The notes beneath the pieces were generated by a model. That model made no database searches. It saw only the letters and a program-made list of their open reading frames with translations, and was not told the DNA's origin. This document shows positions 19,583 through 28,697 of a stretch of 64,000 nucleotides of DNA, piece by piece (the stretch's first letter is position 1; every line of letters starts with the position of its first letter). The stretch comes from an uncultured Vampirovibrio sp. (GTDB lineage: Bacteria; Cyanobacteriota; Vampirovibrionia; Gastranaerophilales; Gastranaerophilaceae): NCBI GenBank assembly GCA_910577395.1, contig CAJTLG010000003.1:136304-200303 (forward strand), given 5' to 3'. Both the position numbers and the translations under genes were made by a program.

Positions 19583-22500
19583 ATGACAACGTTGACTCCT
19601 GAAACTGCAGCAAAAAAGAAGAAAAATATAGATTTTATAAATAAAACCGTTGATAAAAAAGGTTTAAACAAGCTGCTTGCCCAAATTTATCTTGAAATGG
19701 GCGGTGCAAAAACGGCAGAGCTTGCAAATAATCTTAAAAACCTCGGTTTTAAATATGCAACAAAAGCAGGTACCACAATTTCAATCCACGACCTTTCCGT
19801 TCCGTCTGTTAAAGGTGAATTATTAAAAGAAGCCCAAGACCAGATTGAACAATCAACTTATCGTTATATGAAAGGTGAAATCACCGAGGTTGAACGTTAT
19901 ACAAAGGTTATTGACACTTGGTCTGAAACAACTGCAAGGCTGACCGAGCAGGTTGTTGAAAACTTTGACAGATTGAACCCTGTATACATGATGGCATTCT
20001 CCGGTGCAAGAGGTAATTTATCTCAGGTTTCACAGCTTGTTGGTATGAGGGGCCTAATGGCAGATGCACAGGGTCAAATTATCGACTTGCCTATTAAGTC
20101 AAACTTTAAAGAGGGCTTATCTTGTACGGAATACGTTATTTCATCATACGGTGCACGTAAAGGTCTTGTAGATACGGCTCTTAAAACAGCTGACTCGGGA
20201 TATTTAACAAGAAGACTTGTTGATGTTGCCCAGGATGTTATTATAAGAGATGCTGATTGTCATACGGAAAAGTCAATTAAACTGACAGCTATTATGGACG
20301 GTGAAAACGCCATTGTTCCGCTTTTAGACAGATTATTGGGCAGAACTGTTGCGCAGGATATAGTTGACAAAGACGGTAATGTTCTTGTTGAAAAGAACAA
20401 GACTGTTGACCGTGAAGATATAGCAAAGATTAAAGACCTTGGTCTAACAGAGGTTGATGTAAGGTCAACTTTAACTTGTGAGCTTGAATATGGCATTTGC
20501 CAAAAATGTTACGGTTGGGCAATGACCACTCAAAGACTGGTTGATATCGGTGAGGCTATCGGTACAATTGCTGCTCAGTCAATCGGTGAACCCGGTACAC
20601 AGCTTACAATGAGAACATTTCACACGGGCGGTGTATTCAAAGGTGCCGGTGCTATGAAACAGGTGCTTGCCCCATTTGACGGTAAGATTTCAGGTGCTCC
20701 GAGAACAAGGGAAATGAGAACCCGTCACGGTGATATTGTACAGGTTGCAATTAAAGAAGCCGATATCGAATTTACGGGCAAAAAAGAAACAGAAAAAATT
20801 CATATTCCGGCCGGCGCAAAAGTTATGTTTACAGACGGTGCCGAATTCAAAAAAGGCGATAAAATTGCTGAATACGAACCGGTTTCAAAAGGTGACGGCA
20901 GCCGTTTAACAGAAAAGGCTACAAAAGATATTACATCTGATATTTCAGGTGAAGTTGTATTTGATGATTTTGTTGCTGATGAAAAGAAAGACAGACAAGG
21001 AAACATTTCAAGAACTTCAAACAAATCAGGTATTGTTTGGGTGCTTGGCGGTGATGTTTATACGCTCCCTGCCGGTTCTAAAATTTTAGTTTCAGACGGG
21101 CAAAAAATTAAAAAAGGTGAAAAACTTGCCGAAACTTTGATTGTATCTGAACATGGCGGCGAAGTTCGTGTTAATAATTCTTTAGAAGTTGAAAAAGTTA
21201 AATTTGAAGGCAGAACAATAAATAAAATTGTTGCAGGTAAAGAATTAACAATTGTTATAGCATCAATTCAGCCTTCAAATGCCGTATTTGAACAAACTAA
21301 AAAAGAACAAATCTGGCACGTTACTTCAACTGATGAAAAATATATTGTTAAATCTCCGATTGATACAACGGTTGAAAACGGTATGATTATCGCCGAATTA
21401 ATTGATGATGAGCACAAAGTATCATCATCAGGTGAAATCAGATATAACGGTATTGAGGTTGATGAAAATCAGGTTGTGGTTCAGGGCGGTGAAGTTGTAT
21501 TCATCCCTGAAGAAATTCATCAGATATCTAAAGATTCTTCCCTTAAACTTGTTGAGTCGGGAACTTATGTTGAAGCAGGGACCGAGGTTGTTAAAGACCT
21601 GTACACGCATATCGACGGTATTGTTGAAATTAAAGAATTCAACGATATTATCCACGAAGTTATTGTTCGCCCGGGTGAATTGCACACCCTTGACAGCATA
21701 AATGACCTTAAGGTTGAAGAAAACGAAGTAATCAAGGCAGGTACCGTTGTTGCAGGCAAAATTAAAGCCAAAGTTGATTCAATTGTTACAATTGTTGAAA
21801 ATGAAACCGATGTACTTGATGAGCTTGATGATTTAGATGAAGAAATAACAGAAGATATTGACGAAGTTGATTCGCTTGATAAGCAATCCGTTCAAATTCT
21901 TATCAGGCCTGTTCAAAGCTTTAAAATTGAACCTAAGGATGTTTCAATTGAATTTGATACAACGGATGACTCTATTGAAATTCTTCCTTTAACGCAATTA
22001 CAGTATAAAGATGGTGCAAGAGTAAGGAACCTTGACGGTGCCGTGCTTACAAGAACATCTTTGGTTCTTTCTATGTCAGGATACTTAAGTCATCTTAAGG
22101 GTCTTGTAGAGCTTGATAAAGAAGGCAGCTTAAAAATTGTTGTTCTTGAAACATTGATTGTAAGACGTGAACAGGATGATGCAAGGACATTATCTTCAAC
22201 GCAAACGGAATTATTGGTTGAAAACGGACAGATTATTGAACCGAGAACCCCTGTTACAAAAACACAGGTGTTATCTGTAGATAATTCTGTAGCAAGCATT
22301 AAATCAACCGATAAAGATTTAAGAAGATTACTTCTTGTGTCTGAAAAATATGAACAAAAAATGCCTATTAAATCTAAGGCAACTGTTAAAAAAGGTGAGT
22401 TTATTAAACTTGACAGCGTAATATCAGCTTCAGGCGATACATCAACCGCCTCAGGACAGGTTATTGAGGCAGGCAAGGATTCAATAACAGTAAGGCTTGG

Positions 22501-23434
22501 ACGTCCGCATTTAATCAGTCCGGGTACACTTTTACAGGTTGAAAACGGCGCGTTAATCCTTAGAGGCGACTTACTTGCAACTCTTGTATTTGAAAGACAA
22601 AAAACAGGCGATATCGTTCAGGGTCTTCCAAGGGTTGAAGAACTTCTTGAAGCAAGGAAACCGAAAGATTCTGCAATCGTTGCGGAAGAAGACGGTGTTG
22701 CCGAAATTGAAATTGAAGATGATGTTGCAAGATTATACATCGTAAATGAAAACGGCAGAACCGAAATTAAATACCCGATTGAATCAAGCGTTATCGTTAT
22801 GGATAAACAAAAGATAACAAAAGGCCAACCGTTAACGTCAGGCCCCTTGAACCCGCACGATGTTATCAGATTAAGAGGCACATTTGCTGCACAGCAATAC
22901 CTTGTAGATGAAGTTCAAAGAGTATATCGTTCTCAAGGTGTTGAAATTGCTGATAAACACGTAGAAGTTATTGTAAGGCAAATGAGTAAAAAGGTTAAAG
23001 TTGTTGACTCAGGAACAACAAAACTTCTCCCGGGCGAGCTTGTTGAGCTTAAAGTTATTGAGGCCGAGAACGCAAGGGTTGAGGCTGAAGGCGGTGAAGT
23101 GGCAACATTTGAAGCATTATTGCTTGGTATTACAAAGGCATCTTTGAATACTGAAAGCTTTATTTCTGCCGCTTCATTCCAGGAAACAACCAGAATTCTG
23201 ACAGAGGCTGCCGTTGAAGGTAAAAAAGACCTTCTTCGCGGATTAAAAGAAAACGTAATCATTGGTAGATTAATCCCTGCCGGTACCGGTTATCATCATT
23301 TAATCAATGCTAATGAAGAAAAGGAAAAAGAGGCCCTTAAACGTGCAGCACAGAAAAATCAGGCAAGAAAACCTTCCGCAATTCTGGAAGAGATTGAAGG
23401 GATGTTCGGCACTCCTGATTTTACGATTGAATAA
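19583..23434 (+). CDS. rpoC2: RNA polymerase subunit beta-prime, C-terminal part (RpoC2)
   Basis: This 1283-aa protein corresponds to the C-terminal half of beta-prime. Key segments are SGARGNLSQVSQLVGMRG, the bridge-helix region GLSCTEYVISSYGARKG, the second zinc site (CELEYGICQKCYGW), and the start of the trigger loop at TMRTFHTGGVF (His347). The trigger loop resumes only at KTGDIVQGLPRVEELLEAR near residue 1005. The roughly 650 residues between match in size the SI3 insertion of cyanobacterial RpoC2 and are made of repeated beta-rich modules. The gene ends the operon before a strong terminator. Confidence 0.97.
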   Translation: MTTLTPETAAKKKKNIDFINKTVDKKGLNKLLAQIYLEMGGAKTAELANNLKNLGFKYATKAGTTISIHDLSVPSVKGELLKEAQDQIEQSTYRYMKGEITEVERYTKVIDTWSETTARLTEQVVENFDRLNPVYMMAFSGARGNLSQVSQLVGMRGLMADAQGQIIDLPIKSNFKEGLSCTEYVISSYGARKGLVDTALKTADSGYLTRRLVDVAQDVIIRDADCHTEKSIKLTAIMDGENAIVPLLDRLLGRTVAQDIVDKDGNVLVEKNKTVDREDIAKIKDLGLTEVDVRSTLTCELEYGICQKCYGWAMTTQRLVDIGEAIGTIAAQSIGEPGTQLTMRTFHTGGVFKGAGAMKQVLAPFDGKISGAPRTREMRTRHGDIVQVAIKEADIEFTGKKETEKIHIPAGAKVMFTDGAEFKKGDKIAEYEPVSKGDGSRLTEKATKDITSDISGEVVFDDFVADEKKDRQGNISRTSNKSGIVWVLGGDVYTLPAGSKILVSDGQKIKKGEKLAETLIVSEHGGEVRVNNSLEVEKVKFEGRTINKIVAGKELTIVIASIQPSNAVFEQTKKEQIWHVTSTDEKYIVKSPIDTTVENGMIIAELIDDEHKVSSSGEIRYNGIEVDENQVVVQGGEVVFIPEEIHQISKDSSLKLVESGTYVEAGTEVVKDLYTHIDGIVEIKEFNDIIHEVIVRPGELHTLDSINDLKVEENEVIKAGTVVAGKIKAKVDSIVTIVENETDVLDELDDLDEEITEDIDEVDSLDKQSVQILIRPVQSFKIEPKDVSIEFDTTDDSIEILPLTQLQYKDGARVRNLDGAVLTRTSLVLSMSGYLSHLKGLVELDKEGSLKIVVLETLIVRREQDDARTLSSTQTELLVENGQIIEPRTPVTKTQVLSVDNSVASIKSTDKDLRRLLLVSEKYEQKMPIKSKATVKKGEFIKLDSVISASGDTSTASGQVIEAGKDSITVRLGRPHLISPGTLLQVENGALILRGDLLATLVFERQKTGDIVQGLPRVEELLEARKPKDSAIVAEEDGVAEIEIEDDVARLYIVNENGRTEIKYPIESSVIVMDKQKITKGQPLTSGPLNPHDVIRLRGTFAAQQYLVDEVQRVYRSQGVEIADKHVEVIVRQMSKKVKVVDSGTTKLLPGELVELKVIEAENARVEAEGGEVATFEALLLGITKASLNTESFISAASFQETTRILTEAAVEGKKDLLRGLKENVIIGRLIPAGTGYHHLINANEEKEKEALKRAAQKNQARKPSAILEEIEGMFGTPDFTIE

Positions 23435-23461
23435 TAAACAAATTTGCATACATTTTTTATT

Positions 23462-23495
23462 AAAGCCGCCTGTTTTCAAGCGGCTTTTACTTTAC
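23462..23495 (+). terminator. intrinsic terminator of rpoB-rpoC1-rpoC2
   Basis: An 8-bp stem (AAAGCCGC with GCGGCTTT) encloses a 10-nt loop and leads into a T-rich stretch, 27 bp after the rpoC2 stop. Confidence 0.8.
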
Positions 23496-23571
23496 TTTGC
23501 CTTAGTAGGGTATTTTAATTAAATAAACTTGTGTGTAAAATACATTCAAAAGTTATCAAAAGGAAAAATAT

Positions 23572-24042
23572 ATGTTTAAAAAAATCATCTTAATGCTTGT
23601 ATTGATATTTGGCTTTGCAATAGCACCGGTTAATGCTGATGAACTTTCAGATGTGCAGGCATTTTTTGAAAACTATATTAAGGCTGCAAATTCTTACTCT
23701 AAAACTCTTGTGAATTATTATCAACCTGATGCAAAAATTATTCGCGTAGTAATTAAACCCGATAAAACAACGCAAAGCGTTGATTTTCCTATGTCAAGGT
23801 ATAAAAATGAGCTAAGAAAATCTGCTCCGCTTGCAAGGCTTAGCCGATACAAAAATACATATACGGATAAAAAGTTCGAAAAGCTCGAAAACGGTGATTA
23901 CAAAATATCTGCCCTGCGCACGCCAAATAACGATAAAAAGGGTTTGCCGTTTCATTTTATTGTAACAAATACTCCGGACGGGTGGAAGGTGAAGGAAGAA
24001 TTAATGCACACTACGGTTCAGAAGTTTCTAAATACAAAATAG
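23572..24042 (+). CDS. small secreted protein, NTF2/SnoaL-like fold suspected
   Basis: This 156-aa protein has a signal peptide (KKIILMLVLIFGFAIAPVNA, cleavage about residue 22). The mature part begins with a helix (VQAFFENYIKAANSY), continues with beta-strands and ends with FHFIVTNTPDGWKVKEELM. That pattern resembles NTF2-like domains, which often form the C-terminal part of cell-wall or pilus-associated proteins. The function is unknown. It has its own ATG and RBS (AAAAGGAAAA). An intergenic repeat element begins 2 bp after its stop. Confidence 0.6.
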   Translation: MFKKIILMLVLIFGFAIAPVNADELSDVQAFFENYIKAANSYSKTLVNYYQPDAKIIRVVIKPDKTTQSVDFPMSRYKNELRKSAPLARLSRYKNTYTDKKFEKLENGDYKISALRTPNNDKKGLPFHFIVTNTPDGWKVKEELMHTTVQKFLNTK

Positions 24043-24044
24043 CT

Positions 24045-24530
24045 TTATTGCATAAATAAAATAGCGCTAAATCCAGGTAACAACAGTGCAAAAAAGGCAA
24101 GAGTATTTGGGCAGTAACCGGTACCGCAGGCGTTAGTAAGGTCAGTAACACCTCCGTTAAGGCTTGGCGCAAAGTAAACGCCGTAAGACTTAGGGGTGCT
24201 CGTCCATACATGGTACGGGTAGCAGACGTCAGCATTAACCGCAACGCCGGGTGCGGCGCCCTTACACAGCCCGGGCGAAGGTGAAAAGCTTGGATAACAC
24301 CTCGGTGCACCGGTAAGCTTTTGCAGTTAAACCGAGAACCCCGGCTTGTGTGCCAAACACACAGAATTTGCTGTATTTGTGACAGGTTTTTCAATTTAAC
24401 GGTATAAACTTCCGTTAAAGATATTTATAATATACACCGCCGGTGAATATTAAAACTCAATGCGGCCCTGTCTGACGATTTAGCATACAATCCTTTTTTT
24501 CTGTTAAAATCCTTGAATTTTAACACTCTA
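24045..24530 (-). repeat. intergenic repeat, copy A, with Cys-rich reading frame
   Basis: This roughly 500-bp stretch has no ordinary gene. On the minus strand it starts with a conserved block (24501-24529, AAGGATTTTAACAG within). It then has an AT-rich part, followed by a frame without a credible start codon that reads PRCYP, CKGAAPG, CYPYHVWTSTPKS and CPNTLAF, and stops at 24045-24047. Related copies lie at 59795-60235 and 63117-63505. See the findings. Confidence 0.6.
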
Positions 24531-24544
24531 AAAAAGGAAATATT

Positions 24545-25099
24545 TTATTTATGGTTTGTAAAATCAGAAGCGTTTCTTAAATCGTTAAGATACTGCTGAC
24601 CATTCATAACTTCCTGATATAACTGGTTCAGGTTTTGTTCCAATTTTCCTAATACTTGCTGTGCATAGGTTTGCGCACCGTCTTTAATTCTTATGCTTTC
24701 TTCATTGGCATTTAATCTGACACTTTCAGCCTCATTGAAGGCTTTCATTTTAATATCTTCGCATTCCTGAATAACCTGTTCTCTAAAGCTTTTTGCCTTT
24801 TCTTCCATATCTCTCATTATGCTTGACTCATTCAGCATTCTGTGGCGTTCATTTTCAGCATCTGCTATTATCCTGTCAGCTTTCATTCTTGCATCCTGAA
24901 GGATATCGTCTTTTTTTCTTAAAATAACATGTGCATCCCTTATTTCATTTGAAACGGCATCAGGGAAACCGTTAATAATCTTTGATAATTCTTTGCTTTT
25001 CACCACTACATAATGACCCGGTACTATGTGCAGCCCGACTTCCCAAAGTTCGTTTAATTTATCTATTAAATCGTACATTTTTTCTTCTGACTGTGACAT
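24545..25099 (-). CDS. coiled-coil protein, DivIVA-like or ATP-synthase-b-like
   Basis: This 184-aa protein is almost entirely helical. The N-terminal 60 residues (LIDKLNELWEVGLHIVPGH) include a short hydrophobic patch. They are followed by about 100 residues of heptad-rich coiled coil with many Asp, Glu, Lys and Arg (ILQDARMKADRIIADAEN). The layout resembles DivIVA/GpsB-type polar or division scaffolds, or soluble stalk subunits. It lies one base downstream of coaD, so the two are co-transcribed. The function is inferred only from the coiled coil. Confidence 0.6.
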   Translation of the reverse strand: MSQSEEKMYDLIDKLNELWEVGLHIVPGHYVVVKSKELSKIINGFPDAVSNEIRDAHVILRKKDDILQDARMKADRIIADAENERHRMLNESSIMRDMEEKAKSFREQVIQECEDIKMKAFNEAESVRLNANEESIRIKDGAQTYAQQVLGKLEQNLNQLYQEVMNGQQYLNDLRNASDFTNHK

Positions 25100-25100
25100 A

Positions 25101-25619
25101 CTAAAATTCTGCCTTTCGTTCCTTATTCTTTTGTAAATATTCTACCACACTTTTTGGAACAAATTTAGAAACATCTTGTCCCAATGTTGATAATTCTTTA
25201 ACAATTCCTGATGATATAAAATTGTATTTTGGTTTTGTAATTAAAAACACTGTTCCGATTTCAGGAGCAATGGCCTGATTTGTTTGGGATAGTTGCATTT
25301 CATATTCAAAATCCGATACGGCCCGGAGCCCTCTGATTAAAAATTTTGCGCCTACTTTTCTTGCATAGTCTATCGTAAGCCCGTCAAAGGAATCCACCTC
25401 GACATTTTTAAGATTTTCAATATCTTCAATAGATTTTCTTATAAGCTCCACCCTGTCTAATGTAGGCAAATAAGATTTTTTGGAATTGTTTTTTAAAACA
25501 GCAATTATAACCTTGTCAAACATTGAAGAGGCTCTTTCCAAAATATCAAGATGCCCCTTTGTTACAGGGTCAAAGCTTCCGGGGTATACTGCAATTTTCA
25601 TTTCATTTGTGCTATTCAC
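25101..25619 (-). CDS. coaD: pantetheine-phosphate adenylyltransferase
   Basis: CoaD makes dephospho-CoA from 4'-phosphopantetheine and ATP, the penultimate step of coenzyme A synthesis. The nucleotidyltransferase motif is YPGSFDPVTKGHLDI (T-x-G-H), and the C-terminal ATP-binding signature is FISSGIVKEL. RGLRAVSDFEYEMQL is the conserved substrate segment. The frame is open from 25619, but an in-frame ATG at 25601 (MKIAVYPGSF) sits directly before the first strand and is the more usual start, giving about 166 aa. The next gene begins one base after its stop. Confidence 0.95.
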   Translation of the reverse strand: MNSTNEMKIAVYPGSFDPVTKGHLDILERASSMFDKVIIAVLKNNSKKSYLPTLDRVELIRKSIEDIENLKNVEVDSFDGLTIDYARKVGAKFLIRGLRAVSDFEYEMQLSQTNQAIAPEIGTVFLITKPKYNFISSGIVKELSTLGQDVSKFVPKSVVEYLQKNKERKAEF

Positions 25620-25734
25620 ACTAAATATTATATAATTAAAATTTTTTTGCCAAAATACATGTTGGCGCTAAAACCTAATTTGTAACAAAAAGTTTACAAA
25701 CTGTTAAAAATTCCCTAAAATTCATGCTTTTCCC

Positions 25735-25756
25735 ATGACTTTTTTAAAAAAGTCAT
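25735..25756. promoter_or_regulatory. 22-bp perfect palindrome upstream of the flagellar operon
   Basis: The palindrome (ATGACTTTTTT mirrored by AAAAAAGTCAT) lies in the 220-bp gap between the divergent coaD and flagellar operons. It could be a regulator-binding site or a weak bidirectional terminator. Confidence 0.35.
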
Positions 25757-25839
25757 TAATTTAGATGATATTCAAGGTTTATGTGTAAAGTATTTCTTAA
25801 TCATGCCGTCATCCGTAACGGAGGGAGTTTTAGGTAAAA

Positions 25840-26493
25840 ATGTTTAATCCTGCTATCCAAAGCTATATAAATTCATCAGGTGAGGCTCAGGCAAAGGCAA
25901 GGGCAAAGCAGATTGATACGTACTTAAATTCAATCTACCCAAGCGAAAAACCGGCAGTATCACCTGATATCAAAGCTCCTTTTGGTGCAAAGCCCTTTAA
26001 TGAAGTATTGAAAACTTCAGCTGATTCAAAGCAGGTATTCAAGCTTGATATGCCGCCAAACGTGCCCTCTATGCCATTTGGGTCTTTATCTGTATCGGGC
26101 AGAGGCAGAAATTTTTCTAAAAACGAAATTCTGAGTCTGATAGACAGAACTGCAGATAAATACGGGGTAGACAGTAAACTTGTGCGTGCCCTTGTAAAGC
26201 AGGAATCAGGCTTTAACCCGAATGCTAAATCCCATGTCGGTGCCATGGGTCTTATGCAGCTTATGCCGTCAACTGCCGCAGGTCTTGGTGTTAAAGACCC
26301 TCTTGACCCTGTGCAAAATATAGACGGCGGTGTAAGGTATCTTAAATCAATGCTTGAGAGGTTTAACGGAAATAAAATCCTTGCTCTTGCTGCCTATAAT
26401 GCAGGCCCTAACGCCGTGAAAAAATATAACGGTGTCCCCCCTTATAAAGAAACCCAAAACTATGTACGTTCAATTTTAAGTATGTACCTGTAA
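25840..26493 (+). CDS. lytic transglycosylase of the flagellar operon (SLT domain)
   Basis: This 217-aa protein has a disordered N-terminal 90 residues and a C-terminal SLT (GH23-type) domain. The catalytic Glu lies in VKQESGFNPNA, followed by AMGLMQLMPSTA and LALAAYNAGP. It lacks a classical signal peptide and sits 40 bp upstream of fliE. It may therefore be exported by the flagellar apparatus to open peptidoglycan for rod assembly, as FlgJ-like enzymes do. That is inference from position. The long leader (GGAGGGAG upstream) gives a strong ribosome binding site. Confidence 0.85.
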   Translation: MFNPAIQSYINSSGEAQAKARAKQIDTYLNSIYPSEKPAVSPDIKAPFGAKPFNEVLKTSADSKQVFKLDMPPNVPSMPFGSLSVSGRGRNFSKNEILSLIDRTADKYGVDSKLVRALVKQESGFNPNAKSHVGAMGLMQLMPSTAAGLGVKDPLDPVQNIDGGVRYLKSMLERFNGNKILALAAYNAGPNAVKKYNGVPPYKETQNYVRSILSMYL

Positions 26494-26533
26494 ATTCCTG
26501 TTTGCGTAAATTATAAAATAAGGAAAATATAAA

Positions 26534-26860
26534 ATGACAGAAGGTTTTACCCCAAAAATTAATCTAAATGACAGAATGGAGCATACAAAGCTTTCAACAA
26601 GCCTTCCCCCGACACGATTGAAGGGTGTGGAACAACCCGAAACAACGGATTTTAAATCGGTATTTTCAGGGCTTGTAGAAAATCTGAACAAAGACCTAAA
26701 TGCCCCGGATGAGCTTACAAAAGATGCTATGGTGGGGAAAGCTGATATCCATGATGTTATGGCAGCCATTTCAAAATCCGAAATTCAGGTAAACATTGCA
26801 ACCACTGCTGTTGGTAAAGTCATACAAACGTATGAAAAAATCATGCAAATTACAATCTAA
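26534..26860 (+). CDS. fliE: flagellar MS-ring/rod adapter FliE
   Basis: FliE is a rod protein that links the MS ring to the rod. The 108-aa length is typical. The C-terminal half, with VMAAISKSEIQVN and AVGKVIQTYEKIMQITI, matches the family's conserved helix. It is preceded by AAGGAAAA and followed by fliF after 84 bp. Confidence 0.88.
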   Translation: MTEGFTPKINLNDRMEHTKLSTSLPPTRLKGVEQPETTDFKSVFSGLVENLNKDLNAPDELTKDAMVGKADIHDVMAAISKSEIQVNIATTAVGKVIQTYEKIMQITI

Positions 26861-26944
26861 AGTTAACTAATAATAATTTTAATAGTATAATTATTTGTGT
26901 AGTAATCTAAAATCACCGGTTATCAACTATAAGAAAGATATAAA

Positions 26945-28648
26945 TTGCCAATGGATTTCAAAAAGATAATGGAAAATAAACCGTTATTCTACGGCATAAT
27001 AGCAGCCATAGTTGTTGCGCTGCTGCTTGTTATAATCATTGGTGTGGCTGTTTCAAGTAATTCAAACCCTAAAAATAATACAGTTAAAGAAAAAATAATA
27101 AAAGAACCATACGACCTTTTTACAACAGATAAAATAGGCCAGGCACTTGAGGTGCAGGCACTTTTAGCGCGTCAGGGCATAAAGGTATCAAGACGGGTTG
27201 ACGGTACAAAATCCACACTGTTTTTGGCTGAATACACCCAGGACCAAAAAGACAGAGCCCTCCTTGCAATAGTAAGGAGCGGTATAGTGGACCAGCATAT
27301 CGGTCTTGAAATCTTTGATAACGGCGATTTTACCTCCACCAAAGAGGATAAAAGAATACGTCTGGCACGTGCCATAAATGGTGAACTTGCAAGGCTTATA
27401 AGAAAACTTGATTCTGTTGAAAATGCCCAGGTATTTATTTCTATCCCTGAACAGACAATGTTTGCCGCAAACAAAAAGGCAGTCACTGCAACGGTTCAGG
27501 TTCAGTTGGAACCTAATACAATCCTTGATAATATGAAGGTTAAAACAATTACAAACCTTCTTCTTGGTGCAGTTCAGGGTTTGGAGGCTGAAAATATTTC
27601 AATAACAGACACTGACGGTAATGTTTATTCAAGCATTATTGGCGGTGCAAATGATGCACTTTCAAAGGCTCAAGAAAATGATAAATATATGCAGCAAAAG
27701 GTTGCCGCCCAGTTAGACAGGCTTGTCGGCAAAGGCAACTATGTTGTAACCGTATCCACATTTTTAACGCAAGCCCCTGTTGAAAAAACAAGTATAATCT
27801 ATGACCCGCAATCAAAAACCGCTGTTAATGAACAAAATTTTTCTGAAAAATTAGGCGATGTTTCAAACGATACAAACTCTGCAACAAATGCAGTAAGCGT
27901 ATATTTGCCATACGGAGTACCGGGCGGCGGCGCTAATTCTACCCAGGACAGAAGATATGTTCGCCAGGCCCATGAAACACAATATGGTGTGTCTAAAACC
28001 CAGGTGAATGAATATATGAAAGAGGGTGTGATAGAGGAAATTTCCGTTGCGGTTTCTCTTGAACAATCTTCAATTCCTATGAGTATGACAATTCAGGAGA
28101 TGAAAGAGCTTATAGCACATGCAGCAAGCCCTCTTGTGGACCCTGAAAATGTATCAATAGCATTTGTTGAATCAACATCCCCCATTCTGGCCCCGGATAG
28201 TCCAAACCAGCTGCCAAAGCCTGAAGAATCCGGAAACCCATGGTGGGTTGTGGGGCTTGCTCTGCTTATCGGGTTGGGTTTTGGTTTAAAACATATAGCC
28301 CAAAAGGTTAGAAACGAAGCCCAAAGGCAGGAAGAAGAGCTTGAGTTATTACGCCAAAAGGCAGAGGTTCAGGAAAAGCAGCTGCAGGATGTTAATATGA
28401 AAGCGGCCGAACTTATCCAAAGGCAGGCTGAAATGGCACAAAATTTAATAGAACAGCAAAATTTACAGATGATACAGGCCCAAAACGCAGCCCAGGCTGC
28501 AATGGCGCAAGGTCAAACACCCGCCACGCAGCCGCAAAGAAGGGACGTTAATATAAATGATGAATTAAACGAACTTTCTATGGATTTCAATGATATTGAT
28601 GAAAATCTTGCTGTTGAAAGGTTAAAAAACTGGATTGAAACAAACTAG
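26945..28648 (+). CDS. fliF: flagellar MS-ring protein FliF
   Basis: FliF forms the membrane MS ring of the flagellum. The 567-aa sequence has a first membrane helix at about residues 14-36. Ring-building motif domains follow, with TTDKIGQALEVQALLARQGI and KLDSVENAQVFISIPE. The second helix is WWVVGLALLIGLGF near 432-446, and the cytoplasmic tail ends in LAVERLKNWIETN, the FliG-binding end. The track begins with TTG at 26945; an ATG two codons later (26951) is equally possible, although AAGAAAG fits the TTG spacing better. A Gln/Ala-rich stretch after the second helix is unusual. Confidence 0.95.
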   Translation: MPMDFKKIMENKPLFYGIIAAIVVALLLVIIIGVAVSSNSNPKNNTVKEKIIKEPYDLFTTDKIGQALEVQALLARQGIKVSRRVDGTKSTLFLAEYTQDQKDRALLAIVRSGIVDQHIGLEIFDNGDFTSTKEDKRIRLARAINGELARLIRKLDSVENAQVFISIPEQTMFAANKKAVTATVQVQLEPNTILDNMKVKTITNLLLGAVQGLEAENISITDTDGNVYSSIIGGANDALSKAQENDKYMQQKVAAQLDRLVGKGNYVVTVSTFLTQAPVEKTSIIYDPQSKTAVNEQNFSEKLGDVSNDTNSATNAVSVYLPYGVPGGGANSTQDRRYVRQAHETQYGVSKTQVNEYMKEGVIEEISVAVSLEQSSIPMSMTIQEMKELIAHAASPLVDPENVSIAFVESTSPILAPDSPNQLPKPEESGNPWWVVGLALLIGLGFGLKHIAQKVRNEAQRQEEELELLRQKAEVQEKQLQDVNMKAAELIQRQAEMAQNLIEQQNLQMIQAQNAAQAAMAQGQTPATQPQRRDVNINDELNELSMDFNDIDENLAVERLKNWIETN

Positions 28649-28697
28649 CCCTAATTAAAAAATAAGGGTAGAATAGAATTGTAAAAGGGAAAATCCG

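Noticed and set aside
24011..24394. 127-aa minus-strand frame over repeat copy A
   Set aside because: A different frame from the conserved Cys-rich one, and it runs into the end of the 23572 gene.
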